Assembly (NCBI GenBank): GCA_002049455.2
Contig: KV918855.1
Location: 62,001-126,000, forward strand
Origin: Porphyra umbilicalis
Lineage: Eukaryota > Rhodophyta > Bangiophyceae > Bangiales > Bangiaceae
Direction: 5' to 3'
DNA: 64,000 nt
A model generated the notes under the pieces. It was not told where the DNA came from. It made no database searches and saw nothing but the letters and a program-made list of their open reading frames with translations. The first letter of the stretch is position 1. Each line of letters opens with the position of its first letter. A program made the translations under genes and the position numbers. Of this stretch, positions 12,331 to 25,099 are shown piece by piece.

Positions 12331-13970
12331 GGTGCTCAGACACACGAGGCAGCACATGACAGCAATGAGCCCTCCATCGCTCTTTTTGGCCCCCCACATC
12401 GTGGAGCCGGGCCCTTCGGCCATTCTGGCTGGTCAACCGATGGGGGGCGTGCCAGGGGTCACTGGTCTGGTTGGAATTTCTGATCGCGGAGGCGGGCCTG
12501 TCAGCCAATTTAGCTGCCGACCCAGTGCGAGGTGGACAGAGACCAGAAGATCTTCTCTTGCGAGCTATTTTGGGACGATGGCAAGGCCATTGCGAAATCA
12601 TCGGGAATCGCAGCATATCTAGATCCTGGTCTGATCCCTGAACAATGGCCCGACGGTCGAGATCATGGGCCTGTCCTCGGTCGCTCAAAATAGCATTCGG
12701 AAACTTGTGACGAGCCGGGCGCATATGTCGACCGGACGACGGCGTCGCCGATCCAGTCGACGTCGCCACCGCGAAACGTCACGCCCCTTCCCCCCGCCCG
12801 CTCCCCCCCCCCCCCCCGCAACGCCGCCACCGCGATCCGCGCCCCTCCTTCCCCCCCCCGCTGCCCCCCCCCCCCTCCACGCCGCAGTGGCCCGGTGGGC
12901 AGCCGGCGTCGTTTCCCGCCCTCGCCCGTTGGTGCCGATCACCGCTGTGGCTGCCTCGTCGGTGTTCTCTTTTGTCTTTCGTTTGCTATGTTGTCTTCTG
13001 AAGATTAAATGGGCTCGCGTTTTTGTTTGTGGCCTCTCCGTACTGGTCCTAGGGCGCATATCCCTCTTGCTCTCAGCGAGTATTTTATGTGCATTTTGGA
13101 ACGGCCATGAGGAACAATTTCGACAAAGATGTGATGCACTCAGTTGCGAGGACCCCGCCTTGAGTGCCATAGCAGAAGCTCCAAGACGAGGTGGCAAAGA
13201 AAGAAACAACAGCGAGAGTAATTTACGTCTTCAGGCGATATAGGAACAGCCACGTGAACAAGCCAGAGGACAAAAATAAACATGCAAAAGAGAGAGGACG
13301 CCAGACGAAAGCAGCAGCAGCGATGACAAGCGCATTAAGAATGGGGGGGCCGCGGCGCCGGCGCCGGCCTCGACGAAGGCGGTGGGGGGGGGGGCGCGCA
13401 TCGCGATGGCGGCGGTGGGGGGGGGGGGGGGGGCGGGGGGGGGGGGAAGGAGGGGCGCGGATCGCGGTTGCGGCGTTGCGGGTGGGGGGGGGGGAGCGGG
13501 CGGGGGGGGGGGGCGTGACGGATCGCGGTGGCAACGTCGACTGGATCGGCGACGCCGTCGTCCGGTCGACATATGCGCCCGGCTCGTCACAAGTTTCCGA
13601 ATGCTATTTTGAGCGACCGAGGACGGGCCCATGATTATGACCGTCGGGCCATTGTTCAGGGATCAGACCAGGATCTAGATATGCTGCGATTCCCGGTGAT
13701 TTCGCAATGGACTTGCCATCGTTCCAAAATAGCGCGCAAGATGAGATCTTCTGGCCTCTGTCGACCTCGCACTGGGTCGTCAGCTGAATTGGCGGACGGG
13801 CCGGCCTCCGCGCTCTGAACGCTCAAACGGGACGTGTGATCCCTGGCACGTCCGCCAGTGGCAGACCAGCCAGATTGGCGGATGGGCCCGGCTCCACGAT
13901 GTGGGGGGCCAGAAAGTGCGATGGAGGGCTCATTGCTGTCATGTGCTGCCGCGTGTGTCAGACCAGCCCG
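12331..13970. mobile_element. Foldback-type element with long inverted repeats
   Basis: The left arm (12331-about 12890) and right arm (about 13385-13970) are inverted copies of each other, so the same peptide-like frame appears on the minus strand at the left and on the plus strand at the right. Similarity is high near 12680-12738 against 13563-13622 and weaker toward the outer ends. The inner ends contain long C runs (left) and G runs (right). The central 500 bp is unrelated and AT-richer, with no gene. I recognise no transposase, so it is probably non-autonomous. Target duplications could not be identified because the outer ends fade gradually. Confidence 0.75.
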
Positions 13971-14643
13971 CGTCTGATGAGGCCATTCCCGAAAAAGGTG
14001 AAGGATTCCGACGGCACCAACCCGCTCAGTCGTGACCTGTCTCCAAGCTGTCCGGGAGCCGGCGACAAGTGGGGTATCTACGGAAGGGCCCTTTCTCAAA
14101 AGAGACGCTCTGGCGCTTTCCCATTGGTCCACCAGATCACTGACAAAGTGGGCAGTGCCTCCTAGACCCTCGCGCCAATGAGGGCGCAGAGCCGTGGGAA
14201 CAATTGACGCAACAATCTGCCAGCCTGCGTGATAGTGCCCACCACTTGGGAACGCGGGCGACAGTCTGGAGCCATGTTTGCAATGGACCTGCCACGAACG
14301 CCGAAGTCGGGCGCGGCGTCGGCTGTCCCAGAAAGTTTGTTTCAAAAAGCACAAGTCCCTCACGAGAGGGTCCCCCAGGACCGCTGGGCGAATCCTGGAA
14401 TCGTGGATTGGTCACGTTTAAGGGATTTTCGAGAGCGCCTGTCCAAAATCGAGAGCGTTGCTTCGCAAAAGACGCACATGTGAGATGTCGAGAGCACTAT
14501 TGATCCCGCCGGAGTGCTAGGTTTTTTGTGGCACGACTGTATATCCGTATTTTGGCCCGGATACGGCCAAAAAGCCCGTATTCTGACAACCCTTGGTTGA
14601 CGATCGTCAAGGCAGGGCGTCGCACGCTGGTTTTGGAGCAGCG
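13971..14643. other. No gene seen
   Basis: Spacer between the foldback element and the Ulp1-like fragment. Short open frames only, no recognised domain or repeat. Confidence 0.5.
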
Positions 14644-15138
14644 TCAATGTGCTCCCTGCAACAGAAGGTTACTGTTTAGCATGTCCGCCAGCAGAGCCGC
14701 GTACCAATGATCGTCATGGCACAAGAAGAAGAACGATGTGTGGTAGCAGAATATGTCAAGCGTGCCGCACGCCGGTATCGCCTTCTGAGGCCTCTTGTCG
14801 AGAATCAGATTCAAGACGTTGCTGGGGAGGTCGAGCACGCCTTGCGGTTGCCCGCCGTGCAGTGCCGTGCCTCTGAAATAACGGGCATGAAAGTTGACGG
14901 TGGCTGCGTCTACGGACGTGCCCGGGAGCAGCATCAAGGCGTCCTCCGCGGACACACGTACGCCCCCGAGGTGATCAACGAGCGGGAAGATAAAAGTATT
15001 GATGTTGTCAATACGCACGAAGGCGGCCTCGTTGTCTACCGCGTTGTGTCCCATGGCCAAAGCTTCACAGTCTCGAGATGCGCAGCGACGGGCACCAGAA
15101 AACCACGTCACGACGAGGCCGTCGTCATGGAAAAAGAT
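14644..15138 (-). pseudogene. Truncated Ulp1-like (C48) cysteine protease domain
   Basis: An open minus-strand frame (after a TAG at 15139-15141; first in-frame ATG at 15054) reads as the N-terminal half of an Ulp1/SENP-type peptidase. The segment VSAEDALMLLPGTSVDAATV fits the early domain pattern in which a Leu-Pro-Gly turn precedes the helix ending in NF..RYF. LDIFCYHTSFFFL followed by HDDHWYAAL fits the strand and catalytic His-Trp of the family. Known members then supply a catalytic Asp and a later Cys; here the frame ends 16 residues after HW, so both are missing. C48 domains occur in host SUMO proteases and in several DNA transposons. The transposon-rich setting favours the latter. Inactive as it stands. 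Confidence 0.55.
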
Positions 15139-15719
15139 CTAGCGACCGCCTCGAAGAGAAGCCCCTTCAGCGGCCGCCGCTCCTTTAAAGCTGCGACTAA
15201 ACACTCACATGCACCGCGGGCACGGACGTTTACGGTGAGATGCCACATGCACAAGCGCCGGGCACGACGCTCAATGGCAGCATGACTGGACTTGTGGCCA
15301 CACTTCCGGCTTTGAGCTCCTCATGCGAATATGCCGCGGTTCAGCAATAGGCACGGAGGACCGTGAGCACGAACTGCAGGACACGTCGTCAAGCAAAGAA
15401 AGGTGTGGCATGTCGTGGCCAGGAGCCAACTTCAAGGGAGGCGCGGCCTGCCGTGGCCAGAAGCAGACACACAGGGGGCGTGGCCTTCCGTGATCAAAAA
15501 CGGACTCCACGAGAGGCGCGGCCTGCAAGACGACATCGAAGGAATTCCGCTCTTGGAATCCATGATGTTAAAAATGCGGAAAAAAATCTGATCTGCTACA
15601 TCATGTATTCTTCCGAAATGAAGAGCTCCGTCCAAAGGCATGGCATGACTTATGGCGCTTGTTCTTTCCTAACGTGGAATTCAGTGTGAGTATCGCTTGA
15701 AAAACTGTTGAGAGAGTAT
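15139..15719. other. Spacer with a ~40-bp triplicated segment
   Basis: From about 15405 to 15525 a segment of roughly 40 bp, with the core GCGTGGCCTTCCGTGATC or GCGCGGCCTGCCGTGGCC, occurs three times imperfectly. Nothing else is recognised. Confidence 0.45.
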
Positions 15720-16570
15720 TCAAGCGATAACAGACGTCTTGCAGTGTTGGTGCCAGCGAACGTCGACGACAGCTGCAATAAGAGAGGCTATATCTTTAAG
15801 ACACCTGTCCAGCTCCATTTGGAACTGCTCTCTTGTTCTGTAACGAGTTGAATCTGTCATGTCAGTTTTCGCACAGCGGCGTCTTCGTCGTGTGCCCCGC
15901 GCTTTCTCTTCTTTGCGCGCCTGTAGATTTCTTCCGTATGGTCGCGCAACGAGCACCTGTTGTTGCTTTTTCCTTTTTCCGCTTTCTGCGCTCACGAGCT
16001 TTTTGCGGCCGCCCCGGCAGCGCCGCTATGACATTATCTGCTCCTTTTGGAGATGGATAATTTAAGTGCCCTCGACCTGGCTCATGTGCGGACCCTTAAG
16101 ACAAGGATCCAAGTGCTCCGGACATTGACGACTCGAGTCACAAACGCCCGCTAGGTCTGGGCGTACGCAGTGCGCTCCTCCCTACCTAATCTCCCTCTGA
16201 TAATACGCTGTCGCTTGCTGCTTGGCGCGCCGCGGTGACATAGTGGTGCCCGCCTGTTCCTCCCTCTCAGCTCGACCGCCTGGCCTTCCGGCTGTCAGAG
16301 AGCCACGACTTCATCATTGTCCTGTTTTCTTTTGTCTGAGTGCCCTCTATTTGCAGGCCGAAAGAATATCGACCCGTTCTTCCTCGAGAACCTTTTCCAG
16401 GCACACAGCGGCAAGATCGTGTCGGTTTCTGCCATTTTCTCCCTACGCGCCTTCTTTGACGAAGCGGTCAAAGCGTCCGCCTTGCCGATTCCATCGCAGG
16501 CCTCCGCCGCTGACCACACCCCAGCTGCACCCGCCATAGCCGCAGCACGTTCCAGCAGCGGCGCGGTCAT
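15720..16570 (-). other. Two possible minus-strand coding pieces, unrecognised
   Basis: From an ATG at 16570 a 91-codon frame reads MTAPLLERAAAMAGAAGVW and continues into a Lys/Arg-rich stretch containing SSKKARREKMAETD. A second open frame ending at 15720 contains REQFQMELDRCLKDIASLI, which looks like an amphipathic helix. Their non-repetitive composition makes them more protein-like than surrounding frames, but no family is recognised and no joining splice sites were established. Confidence 0.2.
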
Positions 16571-18524
16571 GTACCGTACTGGATTCGCACCAGCTGATGG
16601 GCAAACCGACCGTTGGCGCAGCGGCTCATATATCGTTTGGTTGAGTTTCTGGGTACGATGTTTGCGCGACCAACTCCTTCTGGTTCTGGGAAGCCAAGGA
16701 TGAGGAGTCGACGGTCGACGAGAATTGCAGCCCCATCGTCAGGATCACCTGCAAGATCTGTAAGAGGCCGTGTGCCTTTACGCTGCTCTGAATGGACAGC
16801 CATAACCCAAACAACAACAATTGTGCATAGCGGTGGATTGCAGCATGCATATGCATAAGCTCTATTTTCCACCGAGGTTCGAGGCGTGTGGCACATGGAT
16901 GTGGGTTAACCTCATTTGCCTGCGGCGGAAGAAGAAGATAACTCCCAAGAAGATCGCCGGAGATCGGTACAAGCGCAAGGGTAGATGTATGGGGAACTAC
17001 TCCCAGGCGCCAGTGGAGGTGGCTGAGTGCACGTAAGACCTCCTCATCGCGGCTGCGCCGACGGCGGCGAGGTTAACCTCGACGCGTCCGCATGAGTGGT
17101 TGGGAAATATCGAGCGAAGGATGGTCGCTGACCAAAGGTACGCTCGCCGCACGGTCGGCAAAGCACTGACGCCCGCTACTTGGCAGAACGCAGCGCTTCA
17201 TTTGGCTCAGAAGAATCCCAAGCCAGGACATGATACTGATGCTTCTCGCTTTGCTCCGGCGTCTCAATGCTTCAGAGATAGTATGTTTTCTTGTGGCCAC
17301 GCTCAATGATACGGAAAGCCTGGCACTCCACTTGGGGGGGCGAGGCCATGGACTTTGCCTCAACCTTGAACGAGTAAAGTTCTTAAAGCAACATTGCTCA
17401 ACATGCAGCAATGTTGTGCGTTTGCTGGAAAAAAGAGCAAGTGTGGGAAAGAGTCATGCGTTCAATCTTTGTTGGTGTGCGGAGCCTATGCCCCTCGTCA
17501 TTGCCTTACTCCCAGCCACTCCGGTCACTCTTCCCGTGCAGCAGCCCGACATGCCGGCGAGCGCGGAAACCGTATTGGCGGCGCCGGCGCCAGCGTAGCG
17601 TTCACAGCGAGCACAGCCTCTTCACCGGAACCACTGCCGCCCCAACGAAGTCGGCACGACACGGCCGCGGCGTCTATGACACCGCGCCCAGAAGCCCGGT
17701 CACGTGCACCGATAATCGAGGCAAGTACTGCTCACTTTCGCGCAGGCCGGCCTTAGCAGATGCGCCTGCGGCGAGTACGGTGGTGCCAGGCTCCGGCGGC
17801 CCAGCGACGCCGGCGGTCGTGCCCGCGGCGGCGGCGGCTCGGCCTGTGCGCACCGACGCGGTTAAATCAAAGACTGCCGGCGTGGCCCGCGCATCGCGCG
17901 CGTCCACGGCGTGCGCCAACAAGATGCCAAGGGGGCGGGACAGCGTGCTAGCGCCGGCGTCGGCGGAATGGGGTGGCTCAGCCGCTGTCGTTCCCGCGCC
18001 CGCTGCCCTGTCTCCGCGTGCTGCCCAGTGCATTGCAGTCGTCGAGCGGCGCACCAAAGCTCTGCCAAGCGGCGGCCAGCGGGGGATTGCCGTTGACTGC
18101 GCCGTCGCGCCTGCACCGTGTCCGAAGGCCGAGATCGGCGAAGGCGGGGAGGGTGGCGTCCATGCTCACTGGCAACAACCGACGGCAGGGCTTGCGTGAC
18201 TGGCAAAGGAGGGGCGAAGGATAAGGACGAGTAAATGGCGCGAGGGAGGCTTCTGTTCATGAGTCCATGAAAGGCATGAGGTGGCGCTCTCCCCAATATC
18301 CATTCACGCCCCCACCCCCCTCTACCCCCACCTCCATTTACGCCCAACCCCGTGCCGCTGCTGCAATGCCGTGACCACCCATCCCAGGTGAGCAGCAGCG
18401 CCGATAGCGGCCTCCCGACGCTTTCCCCCCCCAGCTTCGCCACCACCCGCGGCAGGCCAATGCTTCACGCATCCCACCCGCTCCCTCTCAAACTCAGGTC
18501 CACACTGGGAGACGGCATCCTGCC
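16571..18524. other. No firm gene; Ala/Pro-rich coding-like stretches
   Basis: Around 17470-18199 the plus strand reads as Ala/Pro/Ser-rich peptide, but it shifts between frames and has no domain. The longest smooth stretch is 17760-18199, ending in a stop. The part nearest the Gypsy element (about 18340-18480) resembles sequence on its far side (about 29100-29250). Confidence 0.4.
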
Positions 18525-18920
18525 TGTAGCATATCTCGGCTCCCAATTGGCAATTGGCCACGAGTAGCCCCCTTGACTGGCTGAATCCACGGATTTGTGC
18601 GACTTGGCTTGTGGCAAGCCCTTTGGGGGGTTACTTCCGCATTGTTCATTTTTTATTCGTTTGTTTGCTTGCCTGTCTTATCTGTCTGCCGGCACTCATT
18701 ACGATCGCTTGTGATCGGACGGTCGATCGACCGGTGCCCTCGTTTGTATTAAATCACCGTGGGTCCGGGGTCGCCGTCGTGGGCGCCACCCGGCTCCCCA
18801 TCGGATGCCTTTCAACAAAAGGTCTTCTTCCTCGCCGCGACGGCGATAGAACTCGCTTGATTGCGTGGCTACGGTCGGTCTCAGTACACTGGTAATTGAA
18901 CTAACGTTATTAATACCACA
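18525..18920 (+). repeat. 5' LTR of the Gypsy element
   Basis: 396 bp, TG...CA ends, about 97% identical to 28600-28995. Three bases inside it the sequence TGGTGGAGCAGCAGG is placed where a tRNA primer-binding site is expected; I could not match it to a particular tRNA. Confidence 0.97.
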
Positions 18921-19156
18921 TCTGGTGGAGCAGCAGGAGATGCCCTCGCTTTCATCTTGCCTCGCGGCACGGTGTCCCGGAGAAGTTTCTCGCTGCCTCG
19001 TGGCATGGTGACGGTTTCGATACGGATACGGTCGCTTGGCGCGCGGGGCGTAAGCCATCGACTTGTGGGCATGGTGCCGGGGGCATCACGGTTGTGATCT
19101 TCGACGTTGCCGCGCAGGGCGTAAGCCAAGTCGGAACACTTTGTTCAGGTCCCAGT

Positions 19157-20700
19157 ATGTCTACTAGTGGTACCAGCGGCACTCGGCGAGCAAGAGACGG
19201 CAAGTTGCCAGCTGGCTACCGGCCGCCGGGCGGGGGACAAGGCTCTCCTGCCGCCTCCGACACCCCAACGGACGGTGCTCAAACTCCTCCCATCCCTGCG
19301 GATCAAGCCGCCTCTGTGCAGATGCAGGTGGTGGAGAGGCTGACGGCGGCCGTTGAAGCACTTCAGCGACGCCTAACGGCCCAAGAACAGACTAACGACT
19401 CTGTGGCGCGAGCCAATGACAAGTTGCTCGACGACGTCGAGGCCCAGCGCAAGGTCGACTCCCCTGAGGAGGAACGCCGTGTGGCTAAGTCTCGCCGCCA
19501 GGCGGGCGACAAGACCAAACATGTCAAGAAAACGAGCAAGGTGACTAAAGGCAAGTCCGTCCGCAAGGACGATCCGGCTAACGCCGCGCCTTCCCCATCT
19601 TCCGATGATTCCGCCTCTTATTCAAGCCCGACGTCGTCAGACGACGACAACCCCAACGCGACGCACCCGTCCTCTTCAGACGATGGACACGGCCTTCCAG
19701 GCCCGCCGTCTCCCCGAAGTGGGTCCTCACCGAGCGACAGCTCGAGCGAGTCGGACGCGGCCGCGCGCAAGCGCCCCGCGCCCCCCACCAAACGGAAGGA
19801 GCGACTTGAAAAAGCCGATAGGATCAAGGTGATCCGCCCGGCTAATAGCCGCTTCAAGACACTCCTGGACTACAGGACATACTTCCTGATCCGGCGTCAA
19901 CTGACGTATACGCCTAAAGAGGCACAACGGTCGCATCTTCTCGACGAACGTTTAGAGTGAGCGTGCCATGGGCAACAGCCATTCACGGGAGCTCTGACCT
20001 TGGGCATCTTCACGTTTTTGTTGACCTTTCGCCGCGCGTGCGACGCTGCTGGGCTGACGCACGGTCAAGCCCTTCCGCTTATGGTCGTTCTACAAGCCGG
20101 CAACGCCAAGATGGCGTTCTCCGGCGCGCTTAACAGCACCCTTGGACGTAAGCGTTCTGCCATCCTTACATACGGAGATGCCGTCAACTGGCTTCTTTCG
20201 AAGTATGCGACGCACGCAACTATGGATAACGCCTACCAAGACATCATTACGATGAAGCAACCAGACAACGAGGCGCCCACGGCCTTCGGTCACTGCCTGG
20301 AAACGCAATTCGACCTCCTGAACGGTTTGTTCGACATCCAAGACTTTAAGGACGTCTTCATCACTGGTCTTTCGGACCTTGTGCAAGCGCACGTCCGGGT
20401 CCTGAACGACCAGTTCCCCGACCGAACCCTGTCCGAGACGTTCGCCACCGTCCAGATGTACTGGGACGGCACTAACAAGTTGCGTTTGCAACTCAATATT
20501 ACCCGCTCAACGCCGATCAAAGTCGCTTACGCGACACAAGACCAGCGGACGACGACTGAACGACCGTTCACACCGGTTCGTACTCCGCGGCTCCCGCGGG
20601 CCGCCGTCCCTCAAGCCAATCGGGCTGACATCTGTTACAATTGTAACAAGCCGGGGCACTTCGCCGCATAGTGTGCCAAACCTTATCGCCCTCGCGAGTG
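19157..20700 (+). mobile_element. Gypsy gag region
   Basis: Starts at an ATG at 19157. The N-terminal part is Ser/Asp-rich and charged. The capsid-like part near 20000-20500 contains ETQFDLLNGLFDIQDF and QAHVRVLNDQFPD, the helical pattern of retrotransposon Gag. A CCHC-type zinc knuckle begins CYNCNKPGHFA near 20632. Part of a broken element. Confidence 0.85.
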
Positions 20701-20899
20701 TCGGCAACCGCCAATCGGCGTTCATGCCGTTGCCGACGGTAACGTCGAAGAAGACGAGATCGAACATCCGGCCGACGCCGTAGACGACTCGATAAACGCC
20801 TAGGCCGGGTGCCCGATCTAGGGTTGCCCGGCGGAACGCGAAAGCGTACGGTGACAAGACTCTTACGTCGTGCCCTTCGGCACTACGAGATCGCAGCCA

Positions 20900-23800
20900 C
20901 ATAGGCCCATGCCTGCGCGCAATGCGAAGTTGCCGCCCTGTCTTAGACACGGGCGCCGGGGTGAACATAGTGCGAAATAGTGTTCTCCCTACGAACTGGA
21001 TGGCTTACGCCGAAGAGTTGACCACGCTTCCGCGCATCCGAGACGCAAACAACAATCGTCTCGTGACAAAGTATGCCATACATCTGTATGTAGACACCGG
21101 AGGTGTGCGTCCATTTGACCGATTCCTCGTTTCCGACAACTTGTCAGTCCCGTGCATTCTTGGCATCGAGGTTATTGAACAAAACATCGAGGGCATCTTG
21201 CCGCGCTTGCGCAAGATCGTCTGGCAAGAGCACGTGCGCTGGAAGGAGGAACTACCTCGTCCAACGCCGATCTTAGCTTGTCTTAACGACAGCGCGTGGG
21301 ACCGCCACTGGCAAGATAGACCCGCTCGGGTTCGAGCCTGCAAACAGGTGCGTGTCAACGGACACAAGAAGGAGTGGATCATGGCCACGTGCGACATCCC
21401 GGGCATGGTGACGATCACACCGAGCATTCGGTTGTGCCGACACAAGTCAATGGCACTCGCCCGCGGCATCGCCATCATCAAACCGGACGAACCATACTTG
21501 GTCAAGTTATGCAACTTCGGCAAGGACCAAGTCATTGTTCGCAAGAACTCAATGTTGGACTTTAAGTTTGAACTCCTCAGGACCATTTACACCGGTATTG
21601 TGGCTGTAGCTGAGCGGTACAGTTTTCGAAACCCAACAGGTTATGGGCCCAGAAAATCCCAGCTAAAGCTGGTTGACTCTGCAGGAGGTCGCAGGTTCAA
21701 ATCTCACCTGAGGGCGACTTGAAATCGCAGGAGCCTGCGGATTGGCTTCGTGAGTAAGACCTGGTAGCTTGAGGTCCTGTCAAGTTAGGAGGAGTGTTGG
21801 ACTATAAGTTTGAACTCCTCAGGACCATTCACACCGGTATTGTGGCTGTAGCTGAGTTGTACAATTTTCGAATCCCAACACTCAACCTTGGGGTTCGCAG
21901 AACCCTACCAAGGGCCGATGTTGGCCGCCGTCTTGGATGACAACCATCCAAAAGATGGTACCGATACTTCATCGGACTACGTGAGTCGTGACCCACTCGA
22001 GGACCTTGACCTCAGTGAGGCCCCCGCGTACCTGCACAAGCAGATTCGAGACATGCTCAAAACGCATTCGTAGATGTGGGATGGAACCCTTGGCGTCATC
22101 CGTGCTACGGAGCACGCCATCGTCACTCCTCCCGACGCTCTGCCCATAGGGGCCCAACCCTACCGGACCGGGCCGTTCGAACGGCAGATCATCGCTGATC
22201 AGAACAACAAGATGTTGAAGCTCAACGTCATTGCCCCTAGCCATAGAGCTTCGGCAAGCCCCGCGGTAATTGTACCAAGGAATAATGGCAAAGCCCGATC
22301 CTGTGTCGACTATCGTCCGTTAAACAACATCACCAAGAAGGATGCTTATCCCTTGCCTCGAGTGGAGGACTGCCTTGACTTCTCGGGAGATGCCCAAGTG
22401 TTCACGTCTCTCGACTGCACCGAGGGGTACTGGCAAGTACCCTTACGCAAAGACGACAAAGAGAAGACGGCGTTCACGACGCACTGTGGTATACACCACT
22501 GGTTATCCATGCCTTTCGGCTTGACGAACGCACCCGCTACCTTTCAGCGCGCGTTGGATATTATCCTCTCGGGCTTAGAGTGGCAGATATGCCTTGTCTA
22601 CTGAGACGATGTCATCATCTTCTCCGCAAACGTAGAACAACACGTCAAAGAAGTTGACACGGTTCTTTACCGTCTCCGCGAAGCCGGGTTTACCCTCAAC
22701 TTGGAAAAGTGCACGTGGTTCTCCGATGAGGTCGAGTACCTCGGACACATTGTCCGCCCCGGGCAACTGCACGTGCACAACAAGAACGTGGATGCTCTGA
22801 AGCATGCCAAGTTCCCAACTACAAAGACCTAGCTCAAAAGCGTCTCGGGCATGTGCAACGTCTATCGACGTTTCATCAAGGACTTTTCCAAACGAGCGAA
22901 GCCCCTGAACGCCCTGACTAGGGCCGAGATCCCACCGGATCTTCCACCACCGACGGACGTGGCCATCGCTGCACTCGAAGACCTTCGCAACGCACTGTTG
23001 TGCCCACCGGTACTTGCCTTGCCAAAGGCCAATCGGAAGCTCGTCGATGACGTTGACGCATGCGCCGACCAAGTTGGTTGTACCCTCTTCCAGGAGGAGC
23101 CAGGCGAACTGCTTCATCCTGTCGGATATTGGAGCCGAGGACTCACTGCTGCAGAGCAAAACTACTCCAGAACGGAGCGCGAATGCCTCGGCGTCGTGTG
23201 GGTTGTCCTCAAGTTAAGGCACTCCCTCGATGGGCAACGGTTCCTCATCCGAACGGATCACGAAGCACTGAGCTGGATCTACAGCACGACCGACTCAAGC
23301 GGACGCTTGATGCGATGGCGACTTCGCCTTTCCGAATACACATTCGATACGGTTTATAAACCAGGTGCATCGCACCACTTGCCCGACTTCCTGTCGCGCG
23401 CCTTTACGGTGGCTCCGCCAGAAGATATCCATGATGATATACCTTGTCTGGCATTGGCCGAGACGGCCAACGGCTTAAGAACGGGGAGGTACACGGGTAC
23501 TGACACACCGGAACCGGTGGAGTTCGACGACGTTGTCGAAGCACAACAAACAGACGACTTCTGCGTCGAGATGTCCACTCGCGTGGAGCGCGGAACGGCC
23601 AAGGCCTTCTTCCGCGATGAGCATCACGCTCTATACCGCCGTGCGCCTTACGGCAATCAACTGTTTATTCCAAAGTCTCTACGCGAACGCGTGTTGACCC
23701 TCGAGCACCACGCAACCGTGGCCGCCCATCCTGGTATGAACCGGATGTATTACACAATGCGTAAGGCATACTACTGGCCTTCAATGGTGACGGATATTCA

Positions 23801-24560
23801 TTCGACCATCACCAAATGCACAACGTGTGCGCAAAATCGCCTCGCCTTGCGGCGACACACCACGCCCTTGACCCTGTTCCAGGCTACCGAGCCTCTCACG
23901 GAGCTGTCCGTTGACATCTTCGGGCCCATCCCGTCCTCCAAGAAGGGCAATCGCTTCATCTTGGTTATCACCGACCGCTTCGCAAAGCTCACCAAGTGCG
24001 TCGCCTTGCGGCGAATCACGGCCACGTCCGTGGCGTCGGCCATCATCGACGCGTGGGTGTCCGCCTACGGGCCCCCGGACCGAATCCTATCGGACCAAGG
24101 GCCCCAGTTCATGTCGAACTTCTTCATCGCTGTGATGAAAATGCTTCGCATTGAAACGGTTCGCACCACGGCGTATCATCTCCAAACCAATGGGCAAGTT
24201 GAACGGTACAACCGTACCATGGCTACTCAGCTGCGACACTACGTCGCCGACGAACCATCACGATGGGATGAGCTACTCCCGGTAATCACCATGTCGTATA
24301 ATAGCCAACCACATCGGTCGACGGGCATCGCCCCATTTGAGCTCGTTATTCCAAGGCGGATCTTCAACCTCACGATTCGCAACTTGCCCCCGGGCACTCC
24401 GCTTACCAATAAAGGAACGATCAAGGACGGGTCACCCCTTGCTCGCAAACGAGAGTTCATGGCCCGCCTGCGCAAGCAGATCCCTATCGTAGTTGAGGCC
24501 TTGCGTAAGACGCAAGAACGTTACAAACGTTACTTCGACCATCGGGTCGCAACCCGCAAT
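20900..24560 (+). mobile_element. Gypsy pol region: PR, RT, RNase H, integrase
   Basis: The protease active site is LDTGAGVNIV near 20945. Reverse transcriptase runs about 22080-22850, with ARSCVDYRPLNNIT near 22290 and the catalytic DDVIIF segment near 22600. RNase H follows at about 23000-23380 (HPVGYWSRGLTAAEQNYS). Integrase has the HHCC zinc segment near 23700-23850, ending KCTTCAQNR, then LSVDIFGPI, LSDQGPQF and NGQVERYNR of the catalytic core. Protease-RT-RNase H-integrase is the Gypsy order. Part of a broken element. Confidence 0.93.
21555..21882 (+). repeat. Direct repeat bracketing a nested segment in the Gypsy element
   Basis: About 85 bp containing GAACTCCTCAGGACCATT occurs at 21555-21640 and again at 21797-21882, with roughly 155 bp of unrelated sequence between. 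The arrangement looks like a nested insertion or a local duplication within the element. The middle segment contains a GGTTCAAATCTC stretch reminiscent of a tRNA B box but does not fold as a tRNA. Confidence 0.7.
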
Positions 24561-24799
24561 GCGGACGTCAAGATCGGCGACTACGTATACATGACCAAAC
24601 ACGATCGGCAAGACAAGCTGCAAAGCAAAGCCATCGGACCCTTCGTGGTCATTGACGAAGACGCGGACGCCTCCACGTTTGTCATTGACATTGACGGCGA
24701 GCAAAAACGTGTCAGCAGTGTCCATGTCACCCTAGCTCCTCGTCCAACGACGACGGCCACGGTTCCACACCCCCTGCTATATGGTCTAGACCAACGCAA

Positions 24800-24968
24800 G
24801 TCACCCCCGGGAACTGCCGATGAGTATGTGATCGACAACCTCCTAGGCATTCGCCAGATGGGTGACAGCTATAGCGCTAAGGTGCCCTGGTTCGACTACG
24901 GGTCGAAGGACGACACCTGGGAACCCCTGGAGAACATCCCCCGCAACCTGGTGGTGCGTTTCCTTTAA
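24800..24968 (+). mobile_element. Gypsy chromodomain
   Basis: After the integrase the frame reads DEYVIDNLLGIRQMG, then VPWFDYGSKDDTWEPLENI, ending just before 24968. This is the chromodomain fold: a YxVExIL-like strand, then W..Y....TWEP. In chromoviruses it directs integration to particular chromatin. Confidence 0.9.
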
Positions 24969-25099
24969 CAGAAGAAGAAGCATGTCCCGGTGTCCGAGTA
25001 GCAAACGCCAACGCGACGAAGTCGCCGACAGGTCGGGCTCTCAACCGTAGCCAACATCGTCACGGACTCTACGTGGATAGCCACTATCCAACATGTCCA

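Noticed and set aside
21660-21715. tRNA or SINE head suggested by GGTTCAAATCTC
   Set aside because: No cloverleaf can be formed and the segment lies inside the Gypsy element. Kept only as a nested segment.
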